Below, piece after piece: positions 42,671 to 51,851 of a DNA stretch of 52,780 nt. Source of the stretch: Pseudomonas capsici (GTDB lineage: Bacteria; Pseudomonadota; Gammaproteobacteria; Pseudomonadales; Pseudomonadaceae); the NCBI RefSeq assembly GCF_017165765.1, contig NZ_JAFGZD010000030.1, positions 1-52,780 of the forward strand, written 5' to 3'. The notes below the pieces were generated by a model. It did not search any database. It was given only the letters and a program-made list of their open reading frames with translations, and was not told where the DNA came from. Each line of letters opens with the position of its first letter. Positions within the stretch are counted from its first letter, which is position 1. Both the position numbers and the translations under genes were made by a program.

Positions 42671-44872
42671 GTGACCCTGCAGTCCCCGGAAGCCCTACTT
42701 GAACACCTGAACAATGCCCTGCGCCATCTACGTGGCGCCTGCACTGTCTTGGACAGTGAAGACATCGATAGCAAGCTGTTGGCCGTGATGCGCCGTTTGT
42801 TGCTGGCCCAGGTATTGGGCGATACCTGGGTGGTGGCGGTGGGCGGCTCTCAAGGAGCGGGCAAAACTACACTGATGGCCAGCCTGTACGGCTTGCTCGA
42901 TGCCGAGCAAAAGTGGCTTGAGGGTAATGAGGGGCGTGGAGAGAAAATGCCCGTGCTGATTCTCGAACAAGACGGCCTGAAGCAGGTGCAAGGCTTCGTG
43001 CGCCGCCTGGTGAAAAATGAGAGCGCAGCGGGCTTCACGTTGCAGGATGTGCAGGTTGAGGTCGCCGACTTTCAAAAGGCGTTCACTGACCCTAAAGCTG
43101 AGGACATGCTGCCGGTGTTGCGGGTGCCGCGGCGCTATTTCAAACGTCCAAACCAGGCTTGGCTGCTGCTGCCCGGCTATGAGCGACAGGACCGTGAAAA
43201 CCGCGCCTGGCAAGAGCTGATGCGCCAGGCGATGATCGCCGCCGGCGGCTGCATTGTGGTCACTGACGAAACCCGCATGGCCAACCAACAGCAGGTCGAG
43301 ATCGTCAAAGACATGCTGGCAGGCGAACTGGCCGGTGTGCCCCCCTACGTGGTGGTTACCAAAACAGAGGCCAGTCAGGGCGACGACGCCAAGCGCCAGC
43401 AATTGCGCAACAGTGCACAAACCACGTTTCAAGTGGCGCCAGAGCGTGCCGAGACGCACATCATCCTCACCGGCACGGACGACCCCAAGTACGTTGAGCA
43501 GTGGCTGCCGCAGCTTGAGCAGGCGTTGTATGGCCTCAACTTCACCGGACAGGCTGACCGCCATCTGCAGATGAGCGACTTGTCCGAGTTGCTGGGCAAA
43601 GACCTTACGCGCGTGCTCGGCTTGATCAGTGGCAAGGCGCAGCTGTACTTCAACTATGACGCAAGCTCCGATGGTGCGCGGGTTTTGGAGGAAGTACTGG
43701 GCGAGTTCGACGATGCAGCGCAGGTGCTGCGTGAGGATCACCTCAAGCAGGTCAATCAAGTGGTGGGCCATGCGCTGGACCGTGCCAGCAAAAGCCTCGA
43801 CAAAGCCCTCAAGAACGACCATGAAGGTTTTCAAAATTGGTTATCGAACGTATTCGACACCACCAGCGAAACCAGAATGAAAATGAAGGCGGTGGTCACC
43901 AGCGCCTGGGCTGAGGGCGCTGCGCCGCTGTTCACCGAGTATTCGGGGGAGTTAGAAAAACTGACGGCCAAGCGCTTGGGCAGAGAGGCCACAGTACCTG
44001 CCGCGGGGGCCGCAAAGCCGTTACTGGCGGCAGCGCCGTCACGTGCGCTCAAGCAGGTAGGCTATATGCACAGCTCCGGGGAAATGGTGCGTTTTACCGC
44101 GCTGACCGCTGACGCCACCCACGATGTTAGACAACTGCTGAGTGATCCTGTGCAGGATGGCAAGGTCGTCTCTCAGCCGTTCAGCAAGGCGCTGAGCAAA
44201 AGTGTGAAGCTGATCCCGGCGCTTTCGCTGGAATACACCCGCTTGGTTTATGCGTTACCCGAGGTGGTGGGGCTCAAGGATGGCTTAGTGCCGGCCGACG
44301 CTGTACCAGCTGGCAATCTGGTCGAGGACGGCGTGCAAAGCCTGGGTGCAGGCGTTGAATTGGGTAAAACCGCGATCAAGTCCTTGGCAGCAGTGATGGC
44401 GGTGGATGTGGCCAGCGATGGCAAGGCCGGCATTCTCAACACCCTGCTTGGCAATACTCAGATCACCAGTGCTGACCCCAGCGCCACATTGCCGATGGTG
44501 CCTCCTTCGCCGCACCCGGCGGCGATTGCGGCGACTGCCGTCGTTGCCGCGGCGTACCTGACCACGGTTGCAGTGACGCGGCTACGTTCATTCGAGAAAG
44601 CCGCCAGCGCGCAGGCGCACACCATGTTGCATGGTGTCCACGATGCCCATGTCGAGCACCTACGTGTGCAGTTCGATGAGACTATGGCGGTGGCCCGGGC
44701 GCGCATCGTCGACTCGATACGTGCACGCTACAAGATGGACGAAGCCTTGATGCTCAAGGATCGCCTGGCATGCGCGCTGACCACGGTGAAGTCACTGGCC
44801 GGCGACCTGCGCCATGACCTCGATGCCTCGGCCACCGGCCTAAACGGGCTAGCGACTGGGCGCGGTGTTTGA
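42671..44872 (+). CDS. Large dynamin-like GTPase A (733 aa)
   Basis: It has a P-loop GGSQGAGKTT (residues 58-67), a G3-like LLLPGYERQ (166-173, with the usual Asp lost) and a G4-like VVTKTEAS (228-235). A long helical part follows, with VVGHALDRASKSLDKALKN, and a hydrophobic stretch near 615-638 (AAIAATAVVAAAYLTTVAV). This layout of GTPase, helical stalk and membrane-binding segment resembles bacterial dynamin-like proteins, though I cannot tie it to a named family. The start is GTG with GAGGA seven bases upstream. Its stop is overlapped by gene B (8 bases). Confidence 0.75.
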   Translation: MTLQSPEALLEHLNNALRHLRGACTVLDSEDIDSKLLAVMRRLLLAQVLGDTWVVAVGGSQGAGKTTLMASLYGLLDAEQKWLEGNEGRGEKMPVLILEQDGLKQVQGFVRRLVKNESAAGFTLQDVQVEVADFQKAFTDPKAEDMLPVLRVPRRYFKRPNQAWLLLPGYERQDRENRAWQELMRQAMIAAGGCIVVTDETRMANQQQVEIVKDMLAGELAGVPPYVVVTKTEASQGDDAKRQQLRNSAQTTFQVAPERAETHIILTGTDDPKYVEQWLPQLEQALYGLNFTGQADRHLQMSDLSELLGKDLTRVLGLISGKAQLYFNYDASSDGARVLEEVLGEFDDAAQVLREDHLKQVNQVVGHALDRASKSLDKALKNDHEGFQNWLSNVFDTTSETRMKMKAVVTSAWAEGAAPLFTEYSGELEKLTAKRLGREATVPAAGAAKPLLAAAPSRALKQVGYMHSSGEMVRFTALTADATHDVRQLLSDPVQDGKVVSQPFSKALSKSVKLIPALSLEYTRLVYALPEVVGLKDGLVPADAVPAGNLVEDGVQSLGAGVELGKTAIKSLAAVMAVDVASDGKAGILNTLLGNTQITSADPSATLPMVPPSPHPAAIAATAVVAAAYLTTVAVTRLRSFEKAASAQAHTMLHGVHDAHVEHLRVQFDETMAVARARIVDSIRARYKMDEALMLKDRLACALTTVKSLAGDLRHDLDASATGLNGLATGRGV

Positions 44873-46841
44873 GGTGGCGCCTGAGCACGCGCGTAACCTG
44901 GCCGTGGCGCACTGGCAGGGCTTGAGAGTAGAGCATCCGCAGTGGGCCCTGCGCGCTTACGCCCGGCTGGTAAGCACCCTTAGCCCGCAGGTGCAGCAGC
45001 GCTTGCAGGTCAAGGAGGCTGAGGCGGAGCCTTACGTGGTGGTGTTCGGCAAAACCCAGGTTGGCAAAACCACGCTGCTGCTCGATCTCATGGGGGTTGC
45101 CCCGGCGCAGATGGCCAGGGTGTCGACAGTGTTGCGCGGTGGCCGCGAGGCCGGCCAGTCGGCGACGGCCACTACCATGGAGTATTGCCGATCTGCCAGC
45201 GAACTGTGGGGCCTGGGGTGCAAGGGCGAGCCTAAATGGTTTGCCGGTGATCAAGCCATGGCTGAGGCGTTGGGCGGTTTGCGTGTGCGCATGGAGGCCG
45301 GCCAGTTGCACACAGGCACTGCGCCCTGGGTAGTGCACGTCCCACGGGGCTGTTTTGTGGACGGCGCTAAAGGCCCAGGTGTGCGCATGCTCGATCTGCC
45401 TGGAGACAAGCCGTCCAATGAGCAAGAGCAGCGGCACGTGCACCTGATGGCCAAAACCTACTTGCCGTTCGCGGACTTGATTCTGCTGGTGGGGCGCGGT
45501 GATGACTTGAGCTTTTTGCGTGCCGGCGAGCTTGCGCTGCCTGGTATCGAAGACTGGCAGGCCATGCCTTACCGGTTTCGGATCGTGACCACTTACTCGT
45601 ACTTTGCCAAATCGGCGAAAGACTTTCTGCGCGAACACCCCGATGCCGACACGGTACAGGTACGCCAACGACTGTTAAACGAAGCACAACGTTTCGGCGC
45701 ATTCAGCGAGGCAGCGCGGCAGGAGCGATTGTTCTTCCCGCTTGAATTCGGTAATAGCTGGCAGAACACTGCCAAGGATGACCCTCTGCTGCACGCGCGC
45801 ATGGCGCCCATCATTACTGGCCTGCGCGATGAGCTACTGGCACAGATCTGCAGCAACACGACGCCCATGGGGCGCATGCTCGGCACGCTTCAGGCGCACG
45901 TTAGCGTGCGCTACATTCAGCAGCAGAAAACCTACGCGGTTGAGCACGCGCTAAACGAGCTGGCTACTCGCCGGGGCGTGTCGGAAACCGAGGTAAAGAG
46001 CTGGTCATCACTGAGCCAAACCTCTACAGCGCATTTTGAGACGATACGCGAGGTTATGGGCGCTCAGCCGTACCAGAAGGGCATTGTGGCCATTGACGTA
46101 GCGGCCAAGGCTTTGCAGGACGACCCTGAAGAGCGCTACTGGCCTAAAGCCGGTGGTGTGGAGGACGACCGTGAAACCCTTTACACGTTGATCAGGGACT
46201 ACCGTCGGGTACTGACAACCCTGCGCTTGGAGGTTTCACCTGACAGCATCCCCCTCAGCTTTTGGCGGCAGGTGCGCAAACAGTTCAACGAGCCGCCCAC
46301 GCGCGCCATCGATAGCGCGCTGGAGGCTGCTTTTGGGTGGGTGCGCGGCGTACTCAGCGATTATTGGTTCGACACTTACCTGTCGTCCGACAATTACCAG
46401 AAGGACCGCGGGCGCGTGCGTGAGGCTGGCGCCAACGCTTTGGAGCTGTTGGTCGACCTGTGGAAAAACCAGTGGCTCGAAGCCCTCGTGGGTACCGAGC
46501 GGGCATTTATTGAAGCCGCCAGGGTCGCCCAGGCCCAGGCCGCTGCGCACAAACAGGAAGCGGAGCACGCGCTGCAACGCCACCGCTTGATTACCCAGGC
46601 GATCGACGAAAATGCCACAGAACTTGAACGTATTGCCCAGGATTCCAAGGACGACCTTGAGCGCTGCGAACGCTATGTCGGGCTTTTGAAAGAGGAGTAC
46701 GGCACTGAGCTTTGCCATCGCTACACCAAAGCGCTGGCTGAGGTTGAGCCGGTCGATGCGTTGATGGGGTTGTTGTCTTGCGTTGCGCTGCGCCTTCAGT
46801 ACGCTGAGTTCATGCAGGTGTGCGAACCCGCGACAGCCTGA
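44865..46841 (+). CDS. Large dynamin-like GTPase B (658 aa)
   Basis: The G domain has P-loop FGKTQVGKTTLLLDL (residues 61-75), a switch Thr region SATATTMEY (99-107) and G3 MLDLPGDKP (175-183). A long helical body ends with a coiled coil at about 545-625 (HKQEAEHALQRHRL, ELERIAQDSKDDLERCERYV). No NKxD motif is clear. It starts GTG and overlaps gene A by 8 bases, so the two are co-translated, as in pairs of bacterial dynamin-like proteins that form hetero-complexes. No membrane segment is seen in B. Confidence 0.75.
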   Translation: MFEVAPEHARNLAVAHWQGLRVEHPQWALRAYARLVSTLSPQVQQRLQVKEAEAEPYVVVFGKTQVGKTTLLLDLMGVAPAQMARVSTVLRGGREAGQSATATTMEYCRSASELWGLGCKGEPKWFAGDQAMAEALGGLRVRMEAGQLHTGTAPWVVHVPRGCFVDGAKGPGVRMLDLPGDKPSNEQEQRHVHLMAKTYLPFADLILLVGRGDDLSFLRAGELALPGIEDWQAMPYRFRIVTTYSYFAKSAKDFLREHPDADTVQVRQRLLNEAQRFGAFSEAARQERLFFPLEFGNSWQNTAKDDPLLHARMAPIITGLRDELLAQICSNTTPMGRMLGTLQAHVSVRYIQQQKTYAVEHALNELATRRGVSETEVKSWSSLSQTSTAHFETIREVMGAQPYQKGIVAIDVAAKALQDDPEERYWPKAGGVEDDRETLYTLIRDYRRVLTTLRLEVSPDSIPLSFWRQVRKQFNEPPTRAIDSALEAAFGWVRGVLSDYWFDTYLSSDNYQKDRGRVREAGANALELLVDLWKNQWLEALVGTERAFIEAARVAQAQAAAHKQEAEHALQRHRLITQAIDENATELERIAQDSKDDLERCERYVGLLKEEYGTELCHRYTKALAEVEPVDALMGLLSCVALRLQYAEFMQVCEPATA

Positions 46842-46875
46842 GCCCGTCAACTTTCACTGTTTTAGAGTACCCATC

Positions 46876-47625
46876 GTGAGCAACCAAGCCCAGGAAAAAG
46901 AAAATAGCCTCGCCGAGCTGATGGCGAGGATCTTAAAAGAGCCGCTCAAACCGCTGGACGAGTCGGTCAAAGGCTTGAAGGACGAATTGGCCGACATCAA
47001 AGACGAGATCGAGCACACCAAGAACTCCGTCGTCAGCGGTGTTGTCGAGGTGCTGAACAAGCACGAGCGTAGCGCCAAAAACCGGGACGAAGATATGCTG
47101 GAGGCCCTTCGCACCAGCATCTCTGAACAAGCGCAGGCGCTGGCTGCTATGCCTGGGCACGTGGGCGAAGCGCTGGCGGGCAGCGTAACAAGCCTGCCCG
47201 AGCAGCTTCACAAGCAGCAGGCCAGCCTAGCCGGCATGTTGGCAGAGTGGCAAACCCATGCGAGCGCCACTCATACCGAGCAGGCCGCGAGCATAAACAC
47301 CGCCGTGGCCGGTATTAGCCAGCGCCTTGAGCAGCAGCAAAAAGGCGCCCAGGCTGCGCAGCTTGCACTGCTCGGGGCTCTTAAGGGCGCTGCCGAACAC
47401 TCACAATCGGCCATGGCCAAAACCCAACAAGACGGCCAAACGCTGCGCGAGCTGTTTGCCGCTGGCCAGGCTGAGGTGCTTGGCGCCTTGAGCGAGCAGG
47501 CCCAGGTGTTCAATACCCGGCTCGATCAGAGCCAGGCCAAGATACGTCAGCTAACCATCATTATCGGGGTGTTTTTCGTCTCGATGCTGGCGTACGTAGT
47601 GTATGACGTGTTGGGCCGGGTCTAG
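46876..47625 (+). CDS. Coiled-coil tail-anchored protein of the GTPase operon
   Basis: This 249-residue protein has a long Ala/Gln-rich helical region (LKPLDESVKGLKDELADIKD, then SISQ-type repeats such as INTAVAGISQRLEQQQKG) and one C-terminal membrane helix (LTIIIGVFFVSMLAYVVYDV, about 226-245). The start is taken as GTG 46876, since the frame upstream of it lies in the end of gene B. It lies 34 bases after B on the same strand. It probably anchors the two GTPases at the membrane; this is inferred from the neighbourhood. No family is recognised. Confidence 0.7.
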   Translation: MSNQAQEKENSLAELMARILKEPLKPLDESVKGLKDELADIKDEIEHTKNSVVSGVVEVLNKHERSAKNRDEDMLEALRTSISEQAQALAAMPGHVGEALAGSVTSLPEQLHKQQASLAGMLAEWQTHASATHTEQAASINTAVAGISQRLEQQQKGAQAAQLALLGALKGAAEHSQSAMAKTQQDGQTLRELFAAGQAEVLGALSEQAQVFNTRLDQSQAKIRQLTIIIGVFFVSMLAYVVYDVLGRV

Positions 47626-47669
47626 CGGAGCGCTTCCTGTCCCGAACTTTGATCAGAAGGCTAGTCTCA

Positions 47670-48551
47670 TCAAAATGTCGGCTCTCCTGTAAGGGGAGCT
47701 AGTAAATCCTCTTCGTCATCCGTACCGATATCTCGCGAGGGCAGCATCAATATTCCCAAGGTGTAGCCGTAGCCGTCCCCTTCTACCACAAATGTTTGCT
47801 CGATAATTTCCAGCCCCTCAGGCTCTTTTGGGAACCAAGCTTGCGCGTCAATTCGCCCTTTGTCTCCCGATACTGATCGAGGTGAGCGTGTGAGTACTGA
47901 TGCTTCTGGGACTTCGATAAGCTGCTGCGAAGTAGCTAAAAAGGCTCCGCTTTTGAATGCCCGATCGTTCGAAGATGACCAATCGAGGAACCCATCCTTG
48001 GCGGCGAGGACTACGACCCGCCCAGGAGCAATCTCCCGCCATTTTAGGGCCGCTGCAGTGAGAGACACATCGTACCGATCTGCACAATGCCGCAGCAAAT
48101 CCATTGAGAGCTCGTGACCGGCGACCTGGTTCCGAAAGTCGTCAGCAGGCATCAGGAGATAGGAGGCGAACACGTCTGCCTCCGTTTCGATTTTCTTCCC
48201 TAGTGCATCCCAGGTGTGCATGTCCTTCGGGTCGCATTGGAAATCTTGCTGCAGCTCACGATGCAGAATGTAGTGAGCGAACTCATGAGCGATGGTGAAA
48301 TTTATCCGCCCAGAAGACGCCACGTCCTCGTTGACCCCAATGATCCACTTATCGCCCTTTGGACTCCTTTTGAGCATTCCTTCGAAGGTAGCGATAGGTA
48401 CCGGCTTGACAGCAGATATGGGGGCTTGGGGGCATACAGCTTTCGAATACTCAAGAGCAACCTCCCTGACCTTGATCGGGAATTGGTCGAATCCAGCGGC
48501 GCGCAAAACCTTCGTGATTTTGTTGGCTTCACTCTTTGGGTTTTTCTCCAT
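47670..48551 (-). CDS. ImmA/IrrE-family metallopeptidase
   Basis: This 293-residue protein has the zinc site AHEFAHYILH (His at about 89 and 93) and a downstream ETEADVFASYLLMP giving the third ligand. A C-terminal domain of about 150 residues is of unknown fold. The start ATG 48551 overlaps the 3' end of the Xre gene. Such proteases cleave the partner repressor when a stress or infection signal arrives (ImmA-ImmR of ICEBs1, IrrE-DdrO), so the pair probably controls the island. Confidence 0.88.
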   Translation of the reverse strand: MEKNPKSEANKITKVLRAAGFDQFPIKVREVALEYSKAVCPQAPISAVKPVPIATFEGMLKRSPKGDKWIIGVNEDVASSGRINFTIAHEFAHYILHRELQQDFQCDPKDMHTWDALGKKIETEADVFASYLLMPADDFRNQVAGHELSMDLLRHCADRYDVSLTAAALKWREIAPGRVVVLAAKDGFLDWSSSNDRAFKSGAFLATSQQLIEVPEASVLTRSPRSVSGDKGRIDAQAWFPKEPEGLEIIEQTFVVEGDGYGYTLGILMLPSRDIGTDDEEDLLAPLTGEPTF

Positions 48552-48873
48552 CGTCGTCCTCCCACCAAGCATCCACGATTTTCCGAAGACGTTTTTTATC
48601 ACTTTCTTCGAGAGCCTGATATTTCCTGAAAAAAGCGCTGTCGGTTTCCTCTCCTGGAGATATCTCTGTCGCGCTCCCGAGTAGCGTCTCAGGTGTGAGA
48701 TTCAGAGCAAGCGCGATCTTGTTCACCTTGTCCACTGATGGGTTAGGTTTGTCTCGGTTCTCGAGCTCCCACAGGTAGCTCTTGCTGGAGTCTGTTAGCT
48801 CCGCTAAGCGCTCCAGAGACATTCCGAGCTCTCGCCTCCTGGCGCCGATTGTCATTCCAAGGCTTGATGCCAC
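48529..48873 (-). CDS. Xre-family repressor paired with the metallopeptidase
   Basis: This protein of about 114 residues has an N-terminal helix-turn-helix (IGARRRELGMSLERLAELTD, SYLWELENRDKPNPS) and an acidic C-terminal tail (EESDKKRLRKIVDAWWEDDD), which could be the cleavage target. GTG at 48873 is preferred for its GAGAGG box eight bases upstream; GTG 48882 is also in frame. Its own promoter region holds the CGTTCGGT operator repeats. It overlaps the protease gene, so both are co-expressed. Confidence 0.87.
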   Translation of the reverse strand: MASSLGMTIGARRRELGMSLERLAELTDSSKSYLWELENRDKPNPSVDKVNKIALALNLTPETLLGSATEISPGEETDSAFFRKYQALEESDKKRLRKIVDAWWEDDDGEKPKE

Positions 48874-48890
48874 CGTATTCACCTCTCAAG

Positions 48891-49002
48891 TCGTTCGGTG
48901 AGTGTACCACTGTACCGAACGAAAAAAACCCTATTGACAGGGTGGCCTGATCGGGCGCACAGTGAAGTCGTCGTTCGGTGGCCTGATATGCCAACGTTCG
49001 GT
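48891..49002. promoter_or_regulatory. Operator array: four CGTTCGGT boxes
   Basis: TCGTTCGGT (48891-48899) and ACCGAACGA (48914-48922) are a perfect nine-base inverted repeat. Two direct boxes, TCGTTCGGT (48971-48979) and CGTTCGGT (48995-49002), lie further on. Box starts are about 23 bases apart within each pair, roughly two helical turns. They flank the Xre start and lead towards the ubiquitin-like operon, so one repressor may govern both directions. Confidence 0.8.
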
Positions 49003-49374
49003 GAGGAGGGATGTAGAGCTTGAGAATATTGCTGGAATGGGCTCTACGCCTAGGCAGTCTGCGGCATACATTGGTCAGCTTGGCCGTATGACAATGAGAA
49101 TAGGCTTAACGTCCAGGTGAGCGGAAACGCTACGACGGAAGGGGAGTTAAGGGGGAAGGAGGGACTAGCGAAGAAAGAATTCAACCGAACATCGAGTCGG
49201 AGGTGCTGGGAAACGCAACTGCAATTGCGCCCCAGCGAGTGCATGAAGAATGCAAGCACAGATTCAGTATCTTCATGCGCCATTGGGTAGTCAAGGCTAC
49301 CCGTTGCTCTGACGCGCACACGAAACCCGTCAGAACACCTAATCACGCCTCAGAAAAGGCGTGTGGAGATACTT
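49003..49374. other. Leader of the ubiquitin-like operon
   Basis: This region of about 370 bases contains purine-rich runs (GGAAGGGGAGTTAAGGGGGA) but no credible gene. It is long for a simple promoter and may hold an untranslated leader. No hairpin with a T run is seen. Confidence 0.4.
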
Positions 49375-50460
49375 ATGAACGAAGTCACTCAGGGTCACAT
49401 TTTCATCGCCGGTTTGGATCTCGAGTTCAAACCGGTTCCCATCAACGACGAGACACCAATCGGTACACAGATTGCCCGTGCCGGCGGCTTTCTTCCCGAT
49501 CAGATGCCTACGATTCTCCAGGCACTTCCATCCGGAGCATTCGAAGATATCCGCCCGGATGAGCTCGTGAACTTGGCGGCAACGTCGCGCCGCTTCATCG
49601 TCGTCGAGTCCGACCGCTCCTATTTCTTTGCGGTCGATGGTCAGCGCTTCGATTGGCCATGCAAGATCATCAATGGTCAAACAATCCGGAAGCTTGCACA
49701 GGTTGCTGAGAAAATGCGCCTGGTGCAGCAGCTGGAAGAAGAAGCTGATCGCGACATCGCAGACGCTGACGTCATCAATCTGGGTGAGGAGGGCATTGAG
49801 CGCTTTGTCATTCGTAAGCCGATCTGGAAGCTCAAGATCCAAGGTCGTACCCTGGAGTTCGACAAGCCACAGGTTACTGTACGGGAAGCCGCTTTGCGCG
49901 CTGGTCTGGATGTCTCCCTGGATTGGAAGATTACCCTCACAGCTGCGGGGCATCATTCCGAACTGCCCGGCTTGGACGCGATCGTTGACCTCAGCGCACC
50001 GGGCATCGAGAAGCTGCGGTTCACTCCTAAGGATGTGGGGAACGGTGAAGTCGCAACGGCGCCCCGTCGTGTTTTCAACTTGCTGCCAGCTGACATGCAA
50101 TACCTTGACCAACTTGGTTTGCGCTGGGAAACCTGCATCGGGACAGATGGCCTGCGCTATTTGGTGATCCACGACTATGAACTGCCGGCGGGCTATAACC
50201 GCCAGCATGTCCAGCTGGCGATTCAAGTACTGGCAGGTTACCCGGTCGAGCCGTTAGACAGCTTCTACTTGTACCCCCATGTGTCGCTGGCCACAGGTGT
50301 GCTCCCTCCCAATGTGCAGCTGACGGCTCAAATCGACGGTTTGGGTTTCCAGGGGTGGTCACGCCACCGGACAACTGTCCCGTGGAATCCCCACGCCGAT
50401 AACGTCATTTCGCAACTGGCTCTGGTCGAAGGCTGCCTTCACAAGGAGGTCGGTCAATGA
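49375..50460 (+). CDS. Triple ubiquitin-like protein fused to an E2-like domain (Multiubiquitin + Prok-E2_E)
   Basis: The 361-residue protein holds three beta-grasp ubiquitin-like domains at about 7-79, 82-147 and 149-217, each opening with a beta strand such as IWKLKIQGRTLEFDK. An E2-like domain of the prokaryotic E family follows (about 232-355: LPAGYNRQHVQLAIQVLAGY, DSFYLYPHVSL, GWSRHRTTVPWNP). The only cysteines are at 96, 254 and 354, none in the usual catalytic segment, and no domain ends in Gly-Gly. ATG 49375 follows GGAG; the frame extends four codons upstream. It overlaps the next gene by ATGA. Function is predicted: a conjugated or self-assembling modifier. Confidence 0.85.
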   Translation: MNEVTQGHIFIAGLDLEFKPVPINDETPIGTQIARAGGFLPDQMPTILQALPSGAFEDIRPDELVNLAATSRRFIVVESDRSYFFAVDGQRFDWPCKIINGQTIRKLAQVAEKMRLVQQLEEEADRDIADADVINLGEEGIERFVIRKPIWKLKIQGRTLEFDKPQVTVREAALRAGLDVSLDWKITLTAAGHHSELPGLDAIVDLSAPGIEKLRFTPKDVGNGEVATAPRRVFNLLPADMQYLDQLGLRWETCIGTDGLRYLVIHDYELPAGYNRQHVQLAIQVLAGYPVEPLDSFYLYPHVSLATGVLPPNVQLTAQIDGLGFQGWSRHRTTVPWNPHADNVISQLALVEGCLHKEVGQ

Positions 50461-51851
50461 AAACTGGGGCGACGCTCGTGATGACCGAAGCCCTGCACTA
50501 CGTACTCCGGGAACACCTGTTCCCGGGGGACGGTTTAGAGGCAGCGGCCATCCTTATCTGCACGCGATACGAAGGTGAGCGCACCAAGTTACTCGCGAAG
50601 TCTATAATCCCGGTACCCCACGGAGCATGCGTCAGGGAGAAGGATTTTCTGAACTGGCCTGGCGAGTACCTTGATCTTGCGATAGCGCAAAGTGAGGAAA
50701 CGCAATCTTCAATCATGCTTGTCCATTCTCACCCTGGCGGCTTCCTGGGCTTTTCAGAACTGGATGATGAAAGTGATCAAATCACCATGCGATCACTCTA
50801 CGCTGGGGTTGAGGTCATCCACGGTTCAGGGGTTATGATCCCTGACGGCAGGGTGGTGGCCCGCACGTACGATGATTCGCAATGCTCTACCAATGTACGG
50901 TTGGTCTCAGTAATCGGCGATGACATACGGTTGTATTTCGACGGAGTTGAAGGCCATGCAGTTCTGGAGGGTAGGTCTGGAACGCCGATGGCGTTTACTT
51001 CCGAAATGACTCAGGCGCTGGCGAAGCTGAGCGTGGCCGTCATCGGCGTCTCTGGCACGGGCTCAGTTGTGGCCGAGCAGGTTACCCGTTTAGGCTTTGG
51101 CGAGGTCATCTTGATTGACCATGACCGTGTTGAGGAGCGCAACCTCAACCGGATACTCAACAGCACCCTGGAGGACGCGACGTCTTCGGCAACCAAGGTG
51201 GGAATGTTTGCGAGCTCCATCGAGCGAGTGCGCGGTAAAGGAGTAGCCCGCCCGATAGCAAAATCCATCGGGACTCGCGAGGCTGTACTAGCGGCAGCTG
51301 ATGCGGACATTCTCTTCTGCTGTGTCGACACGCGATATGCAAGGATGATCGCTGATCGAATCGCTAGTCGTTTCCTCATCCCTCTCTTCGATGTTGGGGT
51401 GCTCATTCCTACGATGAAGGATGAGTCGGGAGTGATGATCGCGGGAGTTTATGGCCGTGTAGATTATGTGCAGCCTGGTGGATCATCTCTTGCCGATCGT
51501 GAGGTCTATACTGGTGAGTCGCTTCGTGCCGAGAGTCTTCTGGCTGCGAATCCGGAGGCCTATCAGCAGCAGATTGCGCATGGATACATTCGAGGATTCC
51601 ATGAGGAAGCTCCCGCTGTGATTTCCCTGAACATGCTGGCGGCATCCTCATGCGTAATGGAATTTTTGGCCAGAGCATTTCCGATGCGTGAAGAGCCAAA
51701 CGGCAACTACGCGCGAACCTTGATCAAGTTCAGAGAGGCAGAGCAGGAGTTTACTGCCGAAAAGGACTTTCCAAAGACCCCAGATCCAGGGCTTGCGCTT
51801 GGCGCTGCAGAGCCGCTTCTCGGGATCGCTGATCTGGCAGGTAATGTGTGA
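50457..51851 (+). CDS. JAB protease-E1 activating enzyme fusion
   Basis: Of 464 residues, the N-terminal half is a JAB/JAMM metalloprotease with HSHPGGFLGFSELDD (His90, His92, Ser100, Asp103) and Glu28 in DGLEAAAIL. The C-terminal half is a ThiF/E1 adenylating domain: Rossmann loop VIGVSGTGSVV (195-205), DHDRVEERNLNR and FCCVDTRYAR. The crossover segment where E1 enzymes hold their catalytic cysteine reads QPGGSSLADREV (339-350), so serines stand where P-C would be. This enzyme could process the multi-ubiquitin chain and activate its modules, perhaps through an oxyester. Confidence 0.87.
   Translation: MKTGATLVMTEALHYVLREHLFPGDGLEAAAILICTRYEGERTKLLAKSIIPVPHGACVREKDFLNWPGEYLDLAIAQSEETQSSIMLVHSHPGGFLGFSELDDESDQITMRSLYAGVEVIHGSGVMIPDGRVVARTYDDSQCSTNVRLVSVIGDDIRLYFDGVEGHAVLEGRSGTPMAFTSEMTQALAKLSVAVIGVSGTGSVVAEQVTRLGFGEVILIDHDRVEERNLNRILNSTLEDATSSATKVGMFASSIERVRGKGVARPIAKSIGTREAVLAAADADILFCCVDTRYARMIADRIASRFLIPLFDVGVLIPTMKDESGVMIAGVYGRVDYVQPGGSSLADREVYTGESLRAESLLAANPEAYQQQIAHGYIRGFHEEAPAVISLNMLAASSCVMEFLARAFPMREEPNGNYARTLIKFREAEQEFTAEKDFPKTPDPGLALGAAEPLLGIADLAGNV

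Noticed and set aside
42728..43834. Minus-strand frame of 368 codons across GTPase A
   Set aside because: The plus-strand frame has the P-loop and a ribosome site; the antisense translation is His/Leu/Val-rich without a domain.
48934..48939. TTGACA as the -35 box of the ubiquitin-like operon
   Set aside because: No matching -10 box lies 16-18 bases downstream, and the operon starts 440 bases further on.
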